The position numbers and the translations under genes are program-made. Positions 1 to 7,123 of a stretch of 9,080 nucleotides of DNA are shown piece by piece (positions within the stretch are counted from its first letter, which is position 1; each line of letters opens with the position of its first letter). This stretch comes from Chryseobacterium gleum. GTDB taxonomy: Bacteria > Bacteroidota > Bacteroidia > Flavobacteriales_D > Crocinitomicaceae. The notes under the pieces were generated by a model. That model was given only the letters and a program-made list of their open reading frames with translations. It did not search any database and was not told the DNA's origin. The DNA is taken from contig CAMCQL010000066.1 of NCBI GenBank assembly GCA_945877005.1, forward strand, positions 1 through 9,080. Reading direction: 5' to 3'.

Positions 1-395
1 CGGTCATTGATTAAATAAAACGGCAAGGTAGGAATTCCGTGTTCTTGGTAAAATTGTTTTTGTAGGCCTTTATCTTGGATGATTTTTAAGACTGCAGGTT
101 GTGGAAAAACTTTTTTTCCTTCTTTTTCTAATTTTTCAAGTGCTTCAATGGAAACGTTTTCAATTTCTACTGTAATCACATCCAATTGTTGTCCAAAATT
201 ATAGACAGTGTCAAAATCAGTAAGTGATCCAACTGTAAATCCATGCGCAATAGATTTGCAAGGAGCATTCGCATCAGGGTCTAATGTGAATACGTGTATG
301 TTGTAATTGATGGTTTCTTGGATGAGCATTCTTCCTAATTGTCCACCTCCTATTACTCCAAGTTTAAATTGGTCTCCATACCAAATACTTTGCAT
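1..395 (-). CDS. purK: N5-carboxyaminoimidazole ribonucleotide synthase, N-terminal part (3' end outside window)
   Basis: PurK is the ATP-grasp enzyme that uses ATP and bicarbonate to convert AIR to N5-CAIR in de novo purine synthesis, in the cytoplasm. The window holds the first 131 codons of a protein that is usually about 370-390 residues long, so roughly a third is visible and the ATP-grasp catalytic core lies outside. What is seen is the N-terminal nucleotide-binding-like fold: the glycine-rich motif VIGGGQLGRM (residues 14-23), an acidic end to the second strand (LDPDANAPC, 38-46), TVEIENV (75-81), and the linker QDKGLQKQFYQEHGIP starting near residue 107. These match PurK closely. The ATG at 393-395 puts the Gly-rich motif at the usual distance from the N-terminus. 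It starts 11 bp after the stop of the SprE-like gene, so it is probably translated from the same leftward transcript. Its partner purE is transcribed in the opposite direction about 3 kb away. The frame is intact as far as it can be read. Confidence 0.93.
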   Translation of the reverse strand, partial: MQSIWYGDQFKLGVIGGGQLGRMLIQETINYNIHVFTLDPDANAPCKSIAHGFTVGSLTDFDTVYNFGQQLDVITVEIENVSIEALEKLEKEGKKVFPQPAVLKIIQDKGLQKQFYQEHGIPTLPFYLIND

Positions 396-406
396 ATTTG
401 TGTTTA

Positions 407-3136
407 TTAATAATGATTACTATAAAATTCTTTATACTCGTCTAGGTTATGTTTTTCAAATAAAATCTTTAAATTTTCTTGAGTGATTTTCAATAGTTCA
501 AGCATCGAATATTCTCCTAAGTTTTCGGTGTCGGATTGAAAACGACCGATGAATTCATCCGAGTCTGAATTATTGAATTTTTTGACAATAATATAGCTTT
601 GTTCTTGCGTGTATAATTTTGAAGTTGTAACGAGTTCAGAATTTTCGTAGCTGGTGGCAATAAAATCGCTGATTTTGATTTTTGCATCGCTTGCCATCAT
701 TCCAGGATTGAGAAGAATCATTACCCAAACATCTGCGTTTTCATCAAATTTAAAAGGCGATTCTTTTGATGGTTCTTCTTCACTTTCAGTAGTCGTTTCA
801 TTGGCAGTCGTATCCGAGTTTGATTCAATTGAAAGGTCAGTTTTTTGTGTCATTGCATCCAGAATGTCTTTCGCCTTTTTAGCTTCTGGGGTTGATGGAT
901 GTTGATTGATCAATGCATTTAATAGTGGTGTTAGCGTTTCCTTTCGTTCTTGATTGGAAGCCAATGCCATTACATGGAGTAATTTGTATTTCGGTATTAA
1001 CTCAATATTTACAATGCTATTTGATTTTGTTTTGCATTCCTGAATTACTTTAGAGTATTCTTTTGTGCGGTACGCTTCAAGTAGTAATAGATAATCGTTC
1101 ACTTCTCCTTTGGCTTTTTCTTTCTTTTTGACTAAGTAATCAGGATCTTTAAGATAGTTTGCATAGTCAGAGTTTGGAAAGTTCTTGAGAATATAGTTCT
1201 TCTGATCGCTTGCTTTTTTGCCATCTTTACCATCGTAAAGTCGGTACAATTGATAGCTAGCGAGTAAATTGTAGGTAGGATTCAAGTTTCGTTTTAAAAT
1301 GTCATTGAATCGTTCCGCTGCAAGCAGAGGCTCTCCCAATTGCTCTTTGTAAATCATTCCTGCTTCGTATTGCGCTTTCAATAAACGTTGAATGGAAGTA
1401 TCTTTTGCTGAAACGGATAATGGCAATTTTGATAGAAGATAGTCAACTGATAATGTGTCAATTGCTGTTTTTGTTTGGGTGTTTTCGTTTTCTTTAGTAG
1501 CAGTGTCGTTTGTATTCGCTGCTTGTTGTAAAATAATTCGTTCGTTTCGTCTCCAATCGTCTAAGTTTTCTCTTGTTCCCCAGTTTTTTCTAAATTCACT
1601 GTATCCATCTGCACGTGATTTTACATTGCTCCAATACCAATTTCCTTTGCTGTTTTCAGCTTGTGCTTTTTGTTGTTGTTCTTGAATCATTTTCATTTTA
1701 GCAGCTTCTTGACGTTTTTTCTTTTCAAGTTGCTGTTTACTTGTTTTAATGTACTTTTCAATTTCTTTGATTCGGTCATTGGAGTTTAAACCTGCAATGC
1801 GCAACACACTGTCCTCGTAATTAACCGTTTCGATGGCGATCACTAAATTTTTTAGTTTCATTGCTTTTTTTCGAATCAATTCTGAATTGGGATAAAGTTC
1901 AGGCATGCTTGAAACACACGAATCGTAATATTTTTGAGTAGCTACGTATAATTTTTTTTCCAAATGTATTTGGGCTAATTTCTCATAGCTCAACGCTTGT
2001 TGGTATTTATTCGTTGTTGAATAAAATGCAGATTGTGTAAGATTGTAAACTGCTTCCGAATTGTTTTTTTCTTGCAGTGAAATGTCTGCTAGTGCAAAGT
2101 AGATTTGATCGCGGTAATCACTATTTTTTTCGTCTTTTAATAAAGCAATTAGTTCTTTTTTTACTTTTTCGTCACCTCCTGAAAATGCGCGTTGAATGCG
2201 TGCATTAAAATGCAGTTCGAAATTTGCAGGATACTTAAGTACCTTGCTAAATGCATCTTTTGCTCCTGGTTTATTTCCTAATTTTAAGTTCAATTGACCC
2301 AAAATAAAATAAAGGCGGGCTTTTGCGGAACGTTTTCGGGTATTTTTCAGTGCAAAATCTATGCTTTCGACTGCTTTTTTATAGTCATTCGATTGAATGT
2401 TCAATTGTGCTTTGGCTATTCCAAGTTCAAATTTGATTGCTTTGTCAATACGAGGCAGTTTTTTTTCACCTGATTTTTTTTGAGGATCCTTGATGAAAAA
2501 CTTGATAATGGGTAGTTTTTGTAGCAGCGGTTTTTCTGCATCTTCTTTTTCTTGTTTTTCAATGATTGCCTCAATTTGCATAAGACGATCAGTCGCTTCT
2601 TGAAATTCCTCTTTTTCGATCAATATTTTAGACATCCAAATGGATGCCAAATAGTTGGATTTATCTTTTTTAAATAAACGCTGTGTAAATTGAAAGTTTT
2701 TGGAAGCAAGTTCTAAATCGTGTTTCGTGTAAAATGCTTTGCTTAACAGCAACCAATTTTCGTCCATTTGGGAATTGAATTCTTCCTTTTTACCCGAAGC
2801 ATAATCCATTGTTGGCATGCTATGGTATTTAATAACTTTGGTACATTTACTGATCGCAGTATCGATCGACGGTAGCATGCCTTCTATTTCTTCTTGTTTT
2901 TTTGGAAATACTTCAGTGGGTAAAATCTGATAATAGTTTTCTTTGTAATTCTCTCTAAATGTTATTAATGAGCTGTTTAGTAATTCATTTGCATTAAAAT
3001 ATCCATTGTATTTGGTAGTAGTTGCATGGTAAGTTTTGCTCACAAATGAATAGTTTTCCGTTGAGCAAGCACTTGCAATTAGTAACAATAGCACACTAAT
3101 GGTGTAGTAAATTTTATTTTTAATATTCTGATTCAT
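407..3136 (-). CDS. sprE: SprE/PorW-like TPR lipoprotein (type IX secretion / gliding motility)
   Basis: This encodes a 909-residue lipoprotein resembling SprE of Flavobacterium and PorW of Porphyromonas, cell-envelope lipoproteins needed for type IX secretion and, in gliders, for surface movement. The signal peptide has a hydrophobic stretch (residues 9-22) ending in the lipobox ASAC with Cys24 as the likely lipidated residue. Directly after it lies the block FVSKTYHATTTKYNGYFNA, which I recognise as the family's N-terminal signature. Helical TPR-like repeats follow (about 120-450), then a Lys/Glu/Gln-rich coiled coil (about 455-495). Next come the aromatic motif WYWSN (500-504) with a WG-R-x-N-L-x-x-W segment shortly after, a second TPR-like stretch (about 590-770), an acidic Ser/Thr/Glu-rich linker and a C-terminal domain (about 800-909). 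The last contains the pattern ISDF...SYxNSxL...F that I associate with this family. Length is close to the flavobacterial homologues and longer than PorW. The gene probably starts its own transcript from the divergent region, with purK 11 bp downstream. The assignment rests on recalled family motifs, not an alignment. Confidence 0.85.
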   Translation of the reverse strand: MNQNIKNKIYYTISVLLLLIASACSTENYSFVSKTYHATTTKYNGYFNANELLNSSLITFRENYKENYYQILPTEVFPKKQEEIEGMLPSIDTAISKCTKVIKYHSMPTMDYASGKKEEFNSQMDENWLLLSKAFYTKHDLELASKNFQFTQRLFKKDKSNYLASIWMSKILIEKEEFQEATDRLMQIEAIIEKQEKEDAEKPLLQKLPIIKFFIKDPQKKSGEKKLPRIDKAIKFELGIAKAQLNIQSNDYKKAVESIDFALKNTRKRSAKARLYFILGQLNLKLGNKPGAKDAFSKVLKYPANFELHFNARIQRAFSGGDEKVKKELIALLKDEKNSDYRDQIYFALADISLQEKNNSEAVYNLTQSAFYSTTNKYQQALSYEKLAQIHLEKKLYVATQKYYDSCVSSMPELYPNSELIRKKAMKLKNLVIAIETVNYEDSVLRIAGLNSNDRIKEIEKYIKTSKQQLEKKKRQEAAKMKMIQEQQQKAQAENSKGNWYWSNVKSRADGYSEFRKNWGTRENLDDWRRNERIILQQAANTNDTATKENENTQTKTAIDTLSVDYLLSKLPLSVSAKDTSIQRLLKAQYEAGMIYKEQLGEPLLAAERFNDILKRNLNPTYNLLASYQLYRLYDGKDGKKASDQKNYILKNFPNSDYANYLKDPDYLVKKKEKAKGEVNDYLLLLEAYRTKEYSKVIQECKTKSNSIVNIELIPKYKLLHVMALASNQERKETLTPLLNALINQHPSTPEAKKAKDILDAMTQKTDLSIESNSDTTANETTTESEEEPSKESPFKFDENADVWVMILLNPGMMASDAKIKISDFIATSYENSELVTTSKLYTQEQSYIIVKKFNNSDSDEFIGRFQSDTENLGEYSMLELLKITQENLKILFEKHNLDEYKEFYSNHY

Positions 3137-3168
3137 TCAAATTGAACTGAGTATGCAATTAGTCAAAT

Positions 3169-3176
3169 CAAAAGTA
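3169..3176 (-). promoter_or_regulatory. Candidate Bacteroidota -7 element for the sprE-like/purK transcript
   Basis: Read on the minus strand the sequence is TACTTTTG, a full match to the Bacteroidota -7 consensus TAnnTTTG. It lies 32 bp upstream of the sprE-like ATG and would give a leader of roughly 25-30 nt. I could not find a well-spaced TTG-type -33 element upstream of it, and in such AT-rich DNA an 8-mer with two free positions can occur by chance. Tentative. Confidence 0.35.
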
Positions 3177-3339
3177 ATTATTTCTAGTCAACTTGTGAAG
3201 CCCCATTTTAAATTTCTAGCACCAACTTTTTAAACAACCCTATTTTCGCTGTATTTTTTAATAAAAACCTACTTAATTAGGAGCTTTTTTGAATGATTTA
3301 GAGTTTGTTTTTCTATTGAATCGTTAAAAAAATTACGAG

Positions 3340-3398
3340 AATTTAAATCGTATTTCTGTAAATCATTGATAATCTGAATAAAAAGCAGGATTTAAATC
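3340..3398. repeat. Two copies of an (A/G)ATTTAAATC palindromic motif, 49 bp apart
   Basis: The perfect 10-bp palindrome GATTTAAATC occupies 3389-3398. A copy with one change (AATTTAAATC) occupies 3340-3349, so the shared nonamer ATTTAAATC recurs at a 49-bp offset. Both lie upstream of the candidate purE promoter. A pair of palindromes in such a place could be an operator for a dimeric regulator, but the motif is made almost only of A and T in an AT-rich region, so chance is a real alternative. Confidence 0.3.
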
Positions 3399-3453
3399 AC
3401 TTCTAGCGACAAAATATTAATTGCACCAAGGTTTATAATTGAATGAATACTAT

Positions 3454-3461
3454 TAACTTTG
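3454..3461 (+). promoter_or_regulatory. Candidate -7 element for the purE operon
   Basis: TAACTTTG matches the Bacteroidota consensus TAnnTTTG exactly and ends 19 bp before the purE start codon. Transcription would begin a few bases further on, leaving a leader of only about 10-15 nt. A clear -33 TTG at the usual 17-23 bp spacing is missing: the nearest TTGs are 12 and 30 bp upstream of the element. It is the best promoter candidate for the whole plus-strand operon, but unproven. Confidence 0.42.
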
Positions 3462-3480
3462 TTTTTTTAAATAAAAAGTA

Positions 3481-3966
3481 GTGATAGAAGTAGGTATTAT
3501 AATGGGTAGCAAATCGGACTTGCCGATCATGAAGGACGCTGCAGCAATTTTAGATGAGTTTGGTATTGCATACGAAATGAATATTGTTTCTGCACACCGT
3601 ACGCCTGAATTAATGTTTGAATATGCTAAAAACGCGCACTTAAGAGGTGTTAAAGTGATTATTGCAGGTGCAGGTGGTGCAGCGCATCTTCCTGGAATGA
3701 CTGCTTCTTTAACTCCACTTCCTGTAATTGGTGTTCCAATTAAATCAAGTAATTCTATTGATGGATGGGACAGTATTTTATCCATTTTGCAAATGCCGAA
3801 TGGCATACCAGTGGCTACTGTAGCTTTAAATGCAGCAAAGAATGCAGGGATTTTAGCTGCAAAAATATTAGGAGCGCAACAACCTTTATTGTCTGAAAAA
3901 ATGGAAGCTTATATGCTTTCACTTAAAAATGCTGTATTAGAGAGTGCTAAAGATCTTAATGAATAA
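3481..3966 (+). CDS. purE: N5-carboxyaminoimidazole ribonucleotide mutase, class I
   Basis: PurE moves the carboxyl group of N5-CAIR to give CAIR, the step after PurK in purine synthesis. The protein has 161 residues, the normal size for class I PurE, which works as an octamer in the cytoplasm. Key motifs are present: the phosphate-binding loop GSKSD (residues 9-13), SAHRTP (37-42) with His39 in the position of the catalytic histidine, GAGGAAHLPGM (63-73) and the later QMPNGIPVATVAL block. The start is GTG at 3481. An in-frame TAA at 3472-3474 leaves no room for a start further upstream, and the next in-frame ATG (3502) would remove the first beta strand. It is the first gene of the rightward operon, with dut starting 3 bp after its stop. 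The presence of both PurK and PurE indicates the bacterial two-step route from AIR. Confidence 0.96.
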   Translation: MIEVGIIMGSKSDLPIMKDAAAILDEFGIAYEMNIVSAHRTPELMFEYAKNAHLRGVKVIIAGAGGAAHLPGMTASLTPLPVIGVPIKSSNSIDGWDSILSILQMPNGIPVATVALNAAKNAGILAAKILGAQQPLLSEKMEAYMLSLKNAVLESAKDLNE

Positions 3967-3969
3967 TTT

Positions 3970-4404
3970 ATGGAAGTTGCAGTAATAAATACTTCTCAGA
4001 ATAATTTACCAGCATATGAAACACTTTCCTCTGCTGGTATGGATGTAAGAGCCGCTTTGAATGAGGCTGTTACACTTCAACCATTGGAGCGAAAACTGAT
4101 TGCTACAGGATTGTTTTTGGAAATTCCCCATGGCTACGAAGTACAAGTGCGACCAAGAAGTGGTTTGGCGTATAAAAATGGAGTGACTGTTTTAAATGCT
4201 CCTGGAACAATTGATGCAGATTATAGAGGTGAAGTAGGGGTCTTGTTGATCAATCTTTCCAATGAGCCGTTTACCATTGCTTCTGGCGATAGAATTGCGC
4301 AACTGATTGTTGCTAAAGTAGAACAAATAGAATGGAAATCAACTTCACAACTCAGCGAAACAGAACGCGGGGAAGGTGGATTTGGGAGTACTGGAAAAAA
4401 ATAA
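3970..4404 (+). CDS. dut: dUTP diphosphatase (dUTPase, trimeric)
   Basis: Dut hydrolyses dUTP to dUMP and pyrophosphate, keeping uracil out of DNA and supplying dUMP for thymidylate synthesis. At 144 residues it is the standard length of the homotrimeric family. All five conserved motifs can be read: I, AGMDVRA (22-28); II, RPRSGLA (61-67); III, GTIDADYRGEVGV (79-91), holding the catalytic Asp and the uracil-binding hairpin; IV, GDRIAQLIV (106-114); V, RGEGGFGSTG (133-142), the C-terminal arm that closes over the substrate. It begins 3 bp after purE and ends 4 bp before the nucleotidyltransferase, so it is almost certainly expressed with them. No missing residues were seen. Confidence 0.97.
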   Translation: MEVAVINTSQNNLPAYETLSSAGMDVRAALNEAVTLQPLERKLIATGLFLEIPHGYEVQVRPRSGLAYKNGVTVLNAPGTIDADYRGEVGVLLINLSNEPFTIASGDRIAQLIVAKVEQIEWKSTSQLSETERGEGGFGSTGKK

Positions 4405-4408
4405 ATTT

Positions 4409-5416
4409 ATGAAGATTATTGTACCAATGGCGGGGCGCGGTAGCAGATTACGTCCCCACACTTTAACAACTCCGAAACCATTGATTCCTGTCGGTGGGAA
4501 ACCTATCGTTCACCGTTTGGTAGAGGATATTGCGAGTATCTGTTCAGAACAAATTGAAGAAATTGCTTTTGTGATTGGTGATTTTGGTAAGGACGTTGAA
4601 AATGAATTAATTCAGGTAGCTGAAAAATTAGGAGCAAAAGGAAGTATTTACCACCAAGATCAACCTTTGGGAACTGCTCATGCGGTATGGTGTGCGAAAG
4701 AATTATTGAACGGTCCTGTTGTTGTTGCTTTTGCGGATACGTTATTTAAAGCTGACTTCAAGTTAAATCCTGAGGTGGATGGAATTTTGTGGGTAAAACA
4801 AATTGAAGATCCGTCTGCTTTTGGTGTGGTTGAGTTGAACGAAAAAGAAGAAATCATTGCGTTTGTTGAAAAACCGCAAACGTTTGTTTCCGATTTAGCG
4901 ATGATTGGAATTTATTATTTTAAAAATGGCGAAGAGCTTCTTTCTGAAATTGAATATCTGATTGAAAATGAAGTCATCAAAAGTGGTGAGTACCAGTTGC
5001 CAGACGCCATGCGCAGGTTGACTGAAAAAGGAAAAAAGTTTCATCCTGGAAAGGTGATTGAATGGTTAGATTGCGGAAACAAGGAAGTGACGGTTCATAC
5101 CAACCAACGTGTGCTTGAGTTCGATGCGGAAAAGAACATCAATTCTGTTCATTCTTCTGTAAGTTTGACAAATTCTTTAATTATTCCTCCTTGTTACATT
5201 GGGGAAAATGTTGTTTTGACGAACGCTATTGTTGGTCCTCATGTTTCAATTGGTGCGAATTCTAAATTGGGTGATGTGGTTATTAAAAATTCCATTGTGC
5301 AATCGAATGTATCCATTCAAAATGCAGTCTTAGAAAATTCTATGATTGGAATGCATGCTAAATATACAGGGACAAAACAAGATATTAGTATAAGCGATTA
5401 TTCAACTTTTTCTTAG
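4409..5416 (+). CDS. Sugar-phosphate nucleotidyltransferase with C-terminal beta-helix
   Basis: The 335-residue product should transfer an NMP from an NTP to a sugar 1-phosphate, making an NDP-sugar for a glycan. The N-terminal domain (about 1-235) is an NTP_transferase fold. It has the nucleotide-binding signature PMAGRGSRLRPHT (6-18), PKPLIPVGGKPI (22-33) with Lys23, the QDQPLGTAHAV segment (83-93), a metal-site Asp110 in FADTLF, a VEKP motif and WLDCGN (219-224) with Asp221 as the likely second metal ligand. The C-terminal part (about 245-320) has imperfect hexapeptide spacing (IGENV, VGPHVSIGANS), which suggests a short left-handed beta-helix. This layout recalls the RmlA/GlmU-like and mannose-1-phosphate guanylyltransferase families, but the substrate cannot be read from the sequence and no pathway partner is adjacent. 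ATG at 4409 is preferred; a GTG at 4376 would overlap dut and add 11 residues before the conserved start. The stop codon directly abuts the next ATG. Confidence 0.88.
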   Translation: MKIIVPMAGRGSRLRPHTLTTPKPLIPVGGKPIVHRLVEDIASICSEQIEEIAFVIGDFGKDVENELIQVAEKLGAKGSIYHQDQPLGTAHAVWCAKELLNGPVVVAFADTLFKADFKLNPEVDGILWVKQIEDPSAFGVVELNEKEEIIAFVEKPQTFVSDLAMIGIYYFKNGEELLSEIEYLIENEVIKSGEYQLPDAMRRLTEKGKKFHPGKVIEWLDCGNKEVTVHTNQRVLEFDAEKNINSVHSSVSLTNSLIIPPCYIGENVVLTNAIVGPHVSIGANSKLGDVVIKNSIVQSNVSIQNAVLENSMIGMHAKYTGTKQDISISDYSTFS

Positions 5417-7123
5417 ATGAAAAGTTCTTTAATTGGCCTATTTATTCTTGTTCATCTGCTCTTTTCATGCGGTACTGTGTCAACTCGTTTGACATTTTCT
5501 GATACTGTAGACGAAAAGTACATCGAGCTTTTTCATGAGGGTATTCGCAATAAGCAAAAAAATCAATTGGAAAATGCAATTAAGATTTTTGAATCTTGTA
5601 CAACCATGCATCCAAAAGATGACGCGGCTTTTTTTGCTTTGGCTTCTGTTTATGAAACGTTAAATAAAAAACAAGCTGCTATTACTGCGCTTGAGAATGC
5701 TTCAAAATTAGATCCAGCCAACAATTATTACCTCGAACAATTAGCCGCATTGTTAGAACAGGTTGGAGATTATCCAAAAGCAATTGAAAATTACAAGAAA
5801 TTAGCAAAACTTTCACCCAATAATGCGGAATACTATTTCTCTTTGGGAGATTGTTACATCAAAACAAATCGTTACAAAGAAGCATTTGAAACATTGACAA
5901 AAATTGAGCGTGTTGTTGGTGTTAGTGCTGCGGTGACGGTTGAGAAGTTTAAGTTGTTGAGAGCGCAAAAACAAGACGATAAAGCAGAAAAATTATTGGT
6001 TGAATCGTATAAAAACAATCCTTCTGACCCTACAATTTTAGCAAATTTGATTGATTTCTATTTTGAGAAAAAAAAGACAGAGGAAGCTTTTCAACTCTTA
6101 AAACAATTGTCTATTTCCGATCCTGAAAACGGAAATGTGCATTTGACGTTGGCACAGTTGTATCTTCAGAAAAACGATAAGGTAAATTGTTACAAAGAAT
6201 TGGTTTTAGTTTTTGATAATTTGGATGTTGAATTAGATACGAAGACGCAATTGGTCATGTATTTTATTGAAAATCAATCAAAATTAGACAATGAAGTGGT
6301 TGAATTAACCAAGAAATTGGTGTCGTTGTATTCCAATGAAGCAAAAACTCACACCTTACTCGGGGATGTCTATATGAAATTAGGAAAGGAAGCCGAGGCC
6401 TTATCTAGTTTTCAAAATGCCATTCGTTTAGATCCTTCTAAAGCAGGTATTTGGCAACAGGTATTGGTAATGGAGTACCAAAAACAAGATTTTGAAACGC
6501 TTTATAAAGATGGAAAAAATGCAATTTCTTATTTTCCGCTTGAAGCAGATTTTTTCTTATTAACTGGAACTGCAGCAAATCAATTGAATTTATTTAAGGA
6601 AGCGATTGAAGTACTTCAAGTAGGTAAAGAAATTGTGGTGAAAAATCCAGGTTTAAAAGCGGAGTTTTTTGCCTTAATTGGTCAATCTTATTTTAAGTTA
6701 AAACAACTCAAAGAAGGACAAGAGTATTTTGAAAAAGCATTGGATTTGAGTCCAAATAATCATTTGAACCTGAATAATTACGCCTATTATCTTGCCAATG
6801 AAAAATTAGCTTTAGACAAAGCGGAACGTATGATTCTTCAAGTGTTGGAACAATTACCAAACGATTATCATTATTTGGATACCTACGGTTGGGTGTTGTT
6901 TCAAAAAGGTGACTATTCTAAATCCTTAGAGTATTTTACCAAAGCCATTGATAAAAATGGAAGTGAACCTTTAATCATTGAACATTTAGGGGATGTTCAT
7001 GCGAAATTAGGAAAAATAGAGAGTGCCGTATTATTCTGGAAAAAAGCGGTTGAAAAAGGGGGGAAGAATAAGGTGTTAGAACAAAAAATAGAGAAAAAGA
7101 TGTATTATGATCCGGTGCACTAA
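5417..7123 (+). CDS. TPR-repeat lipoprotein of the DUF4292/EnvC-type cluster
   Basis: This is a 568-residue protein built almost entirely of tetratricopeptide repeats. The signal peptide (MKSSLIGLFILVHLLFSC) ends in a plausible lipobox with Cys18 as the lipidated residue, so the protein is probably anchored in the outer membrane facing the periplasm. From about residue 35 to the end there are a dozen or so TPR-like helix pairs; the clearest have the usual A/G and P spacing, for example around 55-165, 310-350 and 430-550. The C-terminal repeats contain NLNNYAYYLA, LDTYGWVLFQKGDYSKSLEY and EHLGDVHAKLG, a pattern I recognise from TPR proteins of this size. TPR arrays bind other proteins, so a scaffold role in the envelope is likely, but no specific function is known to me. 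The ATG follows the previous stop with no gap, and the 3' end overlaps the DUF4292 gene by 17 bp. Confidence 0.85.
   Translation: MKSSLIGLFILVHLLFSCGTVSTRLTFSDTVDEKYIELFHEGIRNKQKNQLENAIKIFESCTTMHPKDDAAFFALASVYETLNKKQAAITALENASKLDPANNYYLEQLAALLEQVGDYPKAIENYKKLAKLSPNNAEYYFSLGDCYIKTNRYKEAFETLTKIERVVGVSAAVTVEKFKLLRAQKQDDKAEKLLVESYKNNPSDPTILANLIDFYFEKKKTEEAFQLLKQLSISDPENGNVHLTLAQLYLQKNDKVNCYKELVLVFDNLDVELDTKTQLVMYFIENQSKLDNEVVELTKKLVSLYSNEAKTHTLLGDVYMKLGKEAEALSSFQNAIRLDPSKAGIWQQVLVMEYQKQDFETLYKDGKNAISYFPLEADFFLLTGTAANQLNLFKEAIEVLQVGKEIVVKNPGLKAEFFALIGQSYFKLKQLKEGQEYFEKALDLSPNNHLNLNNYAYYLANEKLALDKAERMILQVLEQLPNDYHYLDTYGWVLFQKGDYSKSLEYFTKAIDKNGSEPLIIEHLGDVHAKLGKIESAVLFWKKAVEKGGKNKVLEQKIEKKMYYDPVH

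Larger units (their letters stand above)
3137..3480. other. Divergent intergenic region, no gene
   Basis: This 344-bp stretch separates the start of the leftward sprE-like gene from the start of the rightward purE operon. It is strongly AT-rich with many short T and A runs and stop codons in all frames, and I found no credible small ORF, tRNA or structured RNA. It holds the candidate -7 promoter elements and the two palindromic motif copies listed separately. It is longer than every other gap in the window (all 11 bp or less), which fits a two-way control region. Confidence 0.8.

Noticed and set aside
654..905. Open frame on the plus strand
   Set aside because: Lies antisense within the SprE-like gene, has no recognisable motif, and the minus-strand frame is continuous and family-matching.
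1455..1685. Open frame on the plus strand, rich in Phe, Cys and Ser
   Set aside because: It is the complement of the Lys/Gln-rich coiled coil of the SprE-like protein; composition explains it.
3263..3290. Hairpin CCTA-CTTAAT-TAGG followed by a T run, resembling an intrinsic terminator
   Set aside because: Only four base pairs in the core and located between divergent starts, where no transcript is expected to end.
3453..3806. Open frame on the minus strand across the purE start
   Set aside because: Antisense to purE, whose motifs are clear; no domain seen.
4376..4408. GTG start upstream for the nucleotidyltransferase
   Set aside because: Would overlap the conserved C-terminal arm of dut and add residues not seen in the family; ATG at 4409 starts right at the first beta strand.
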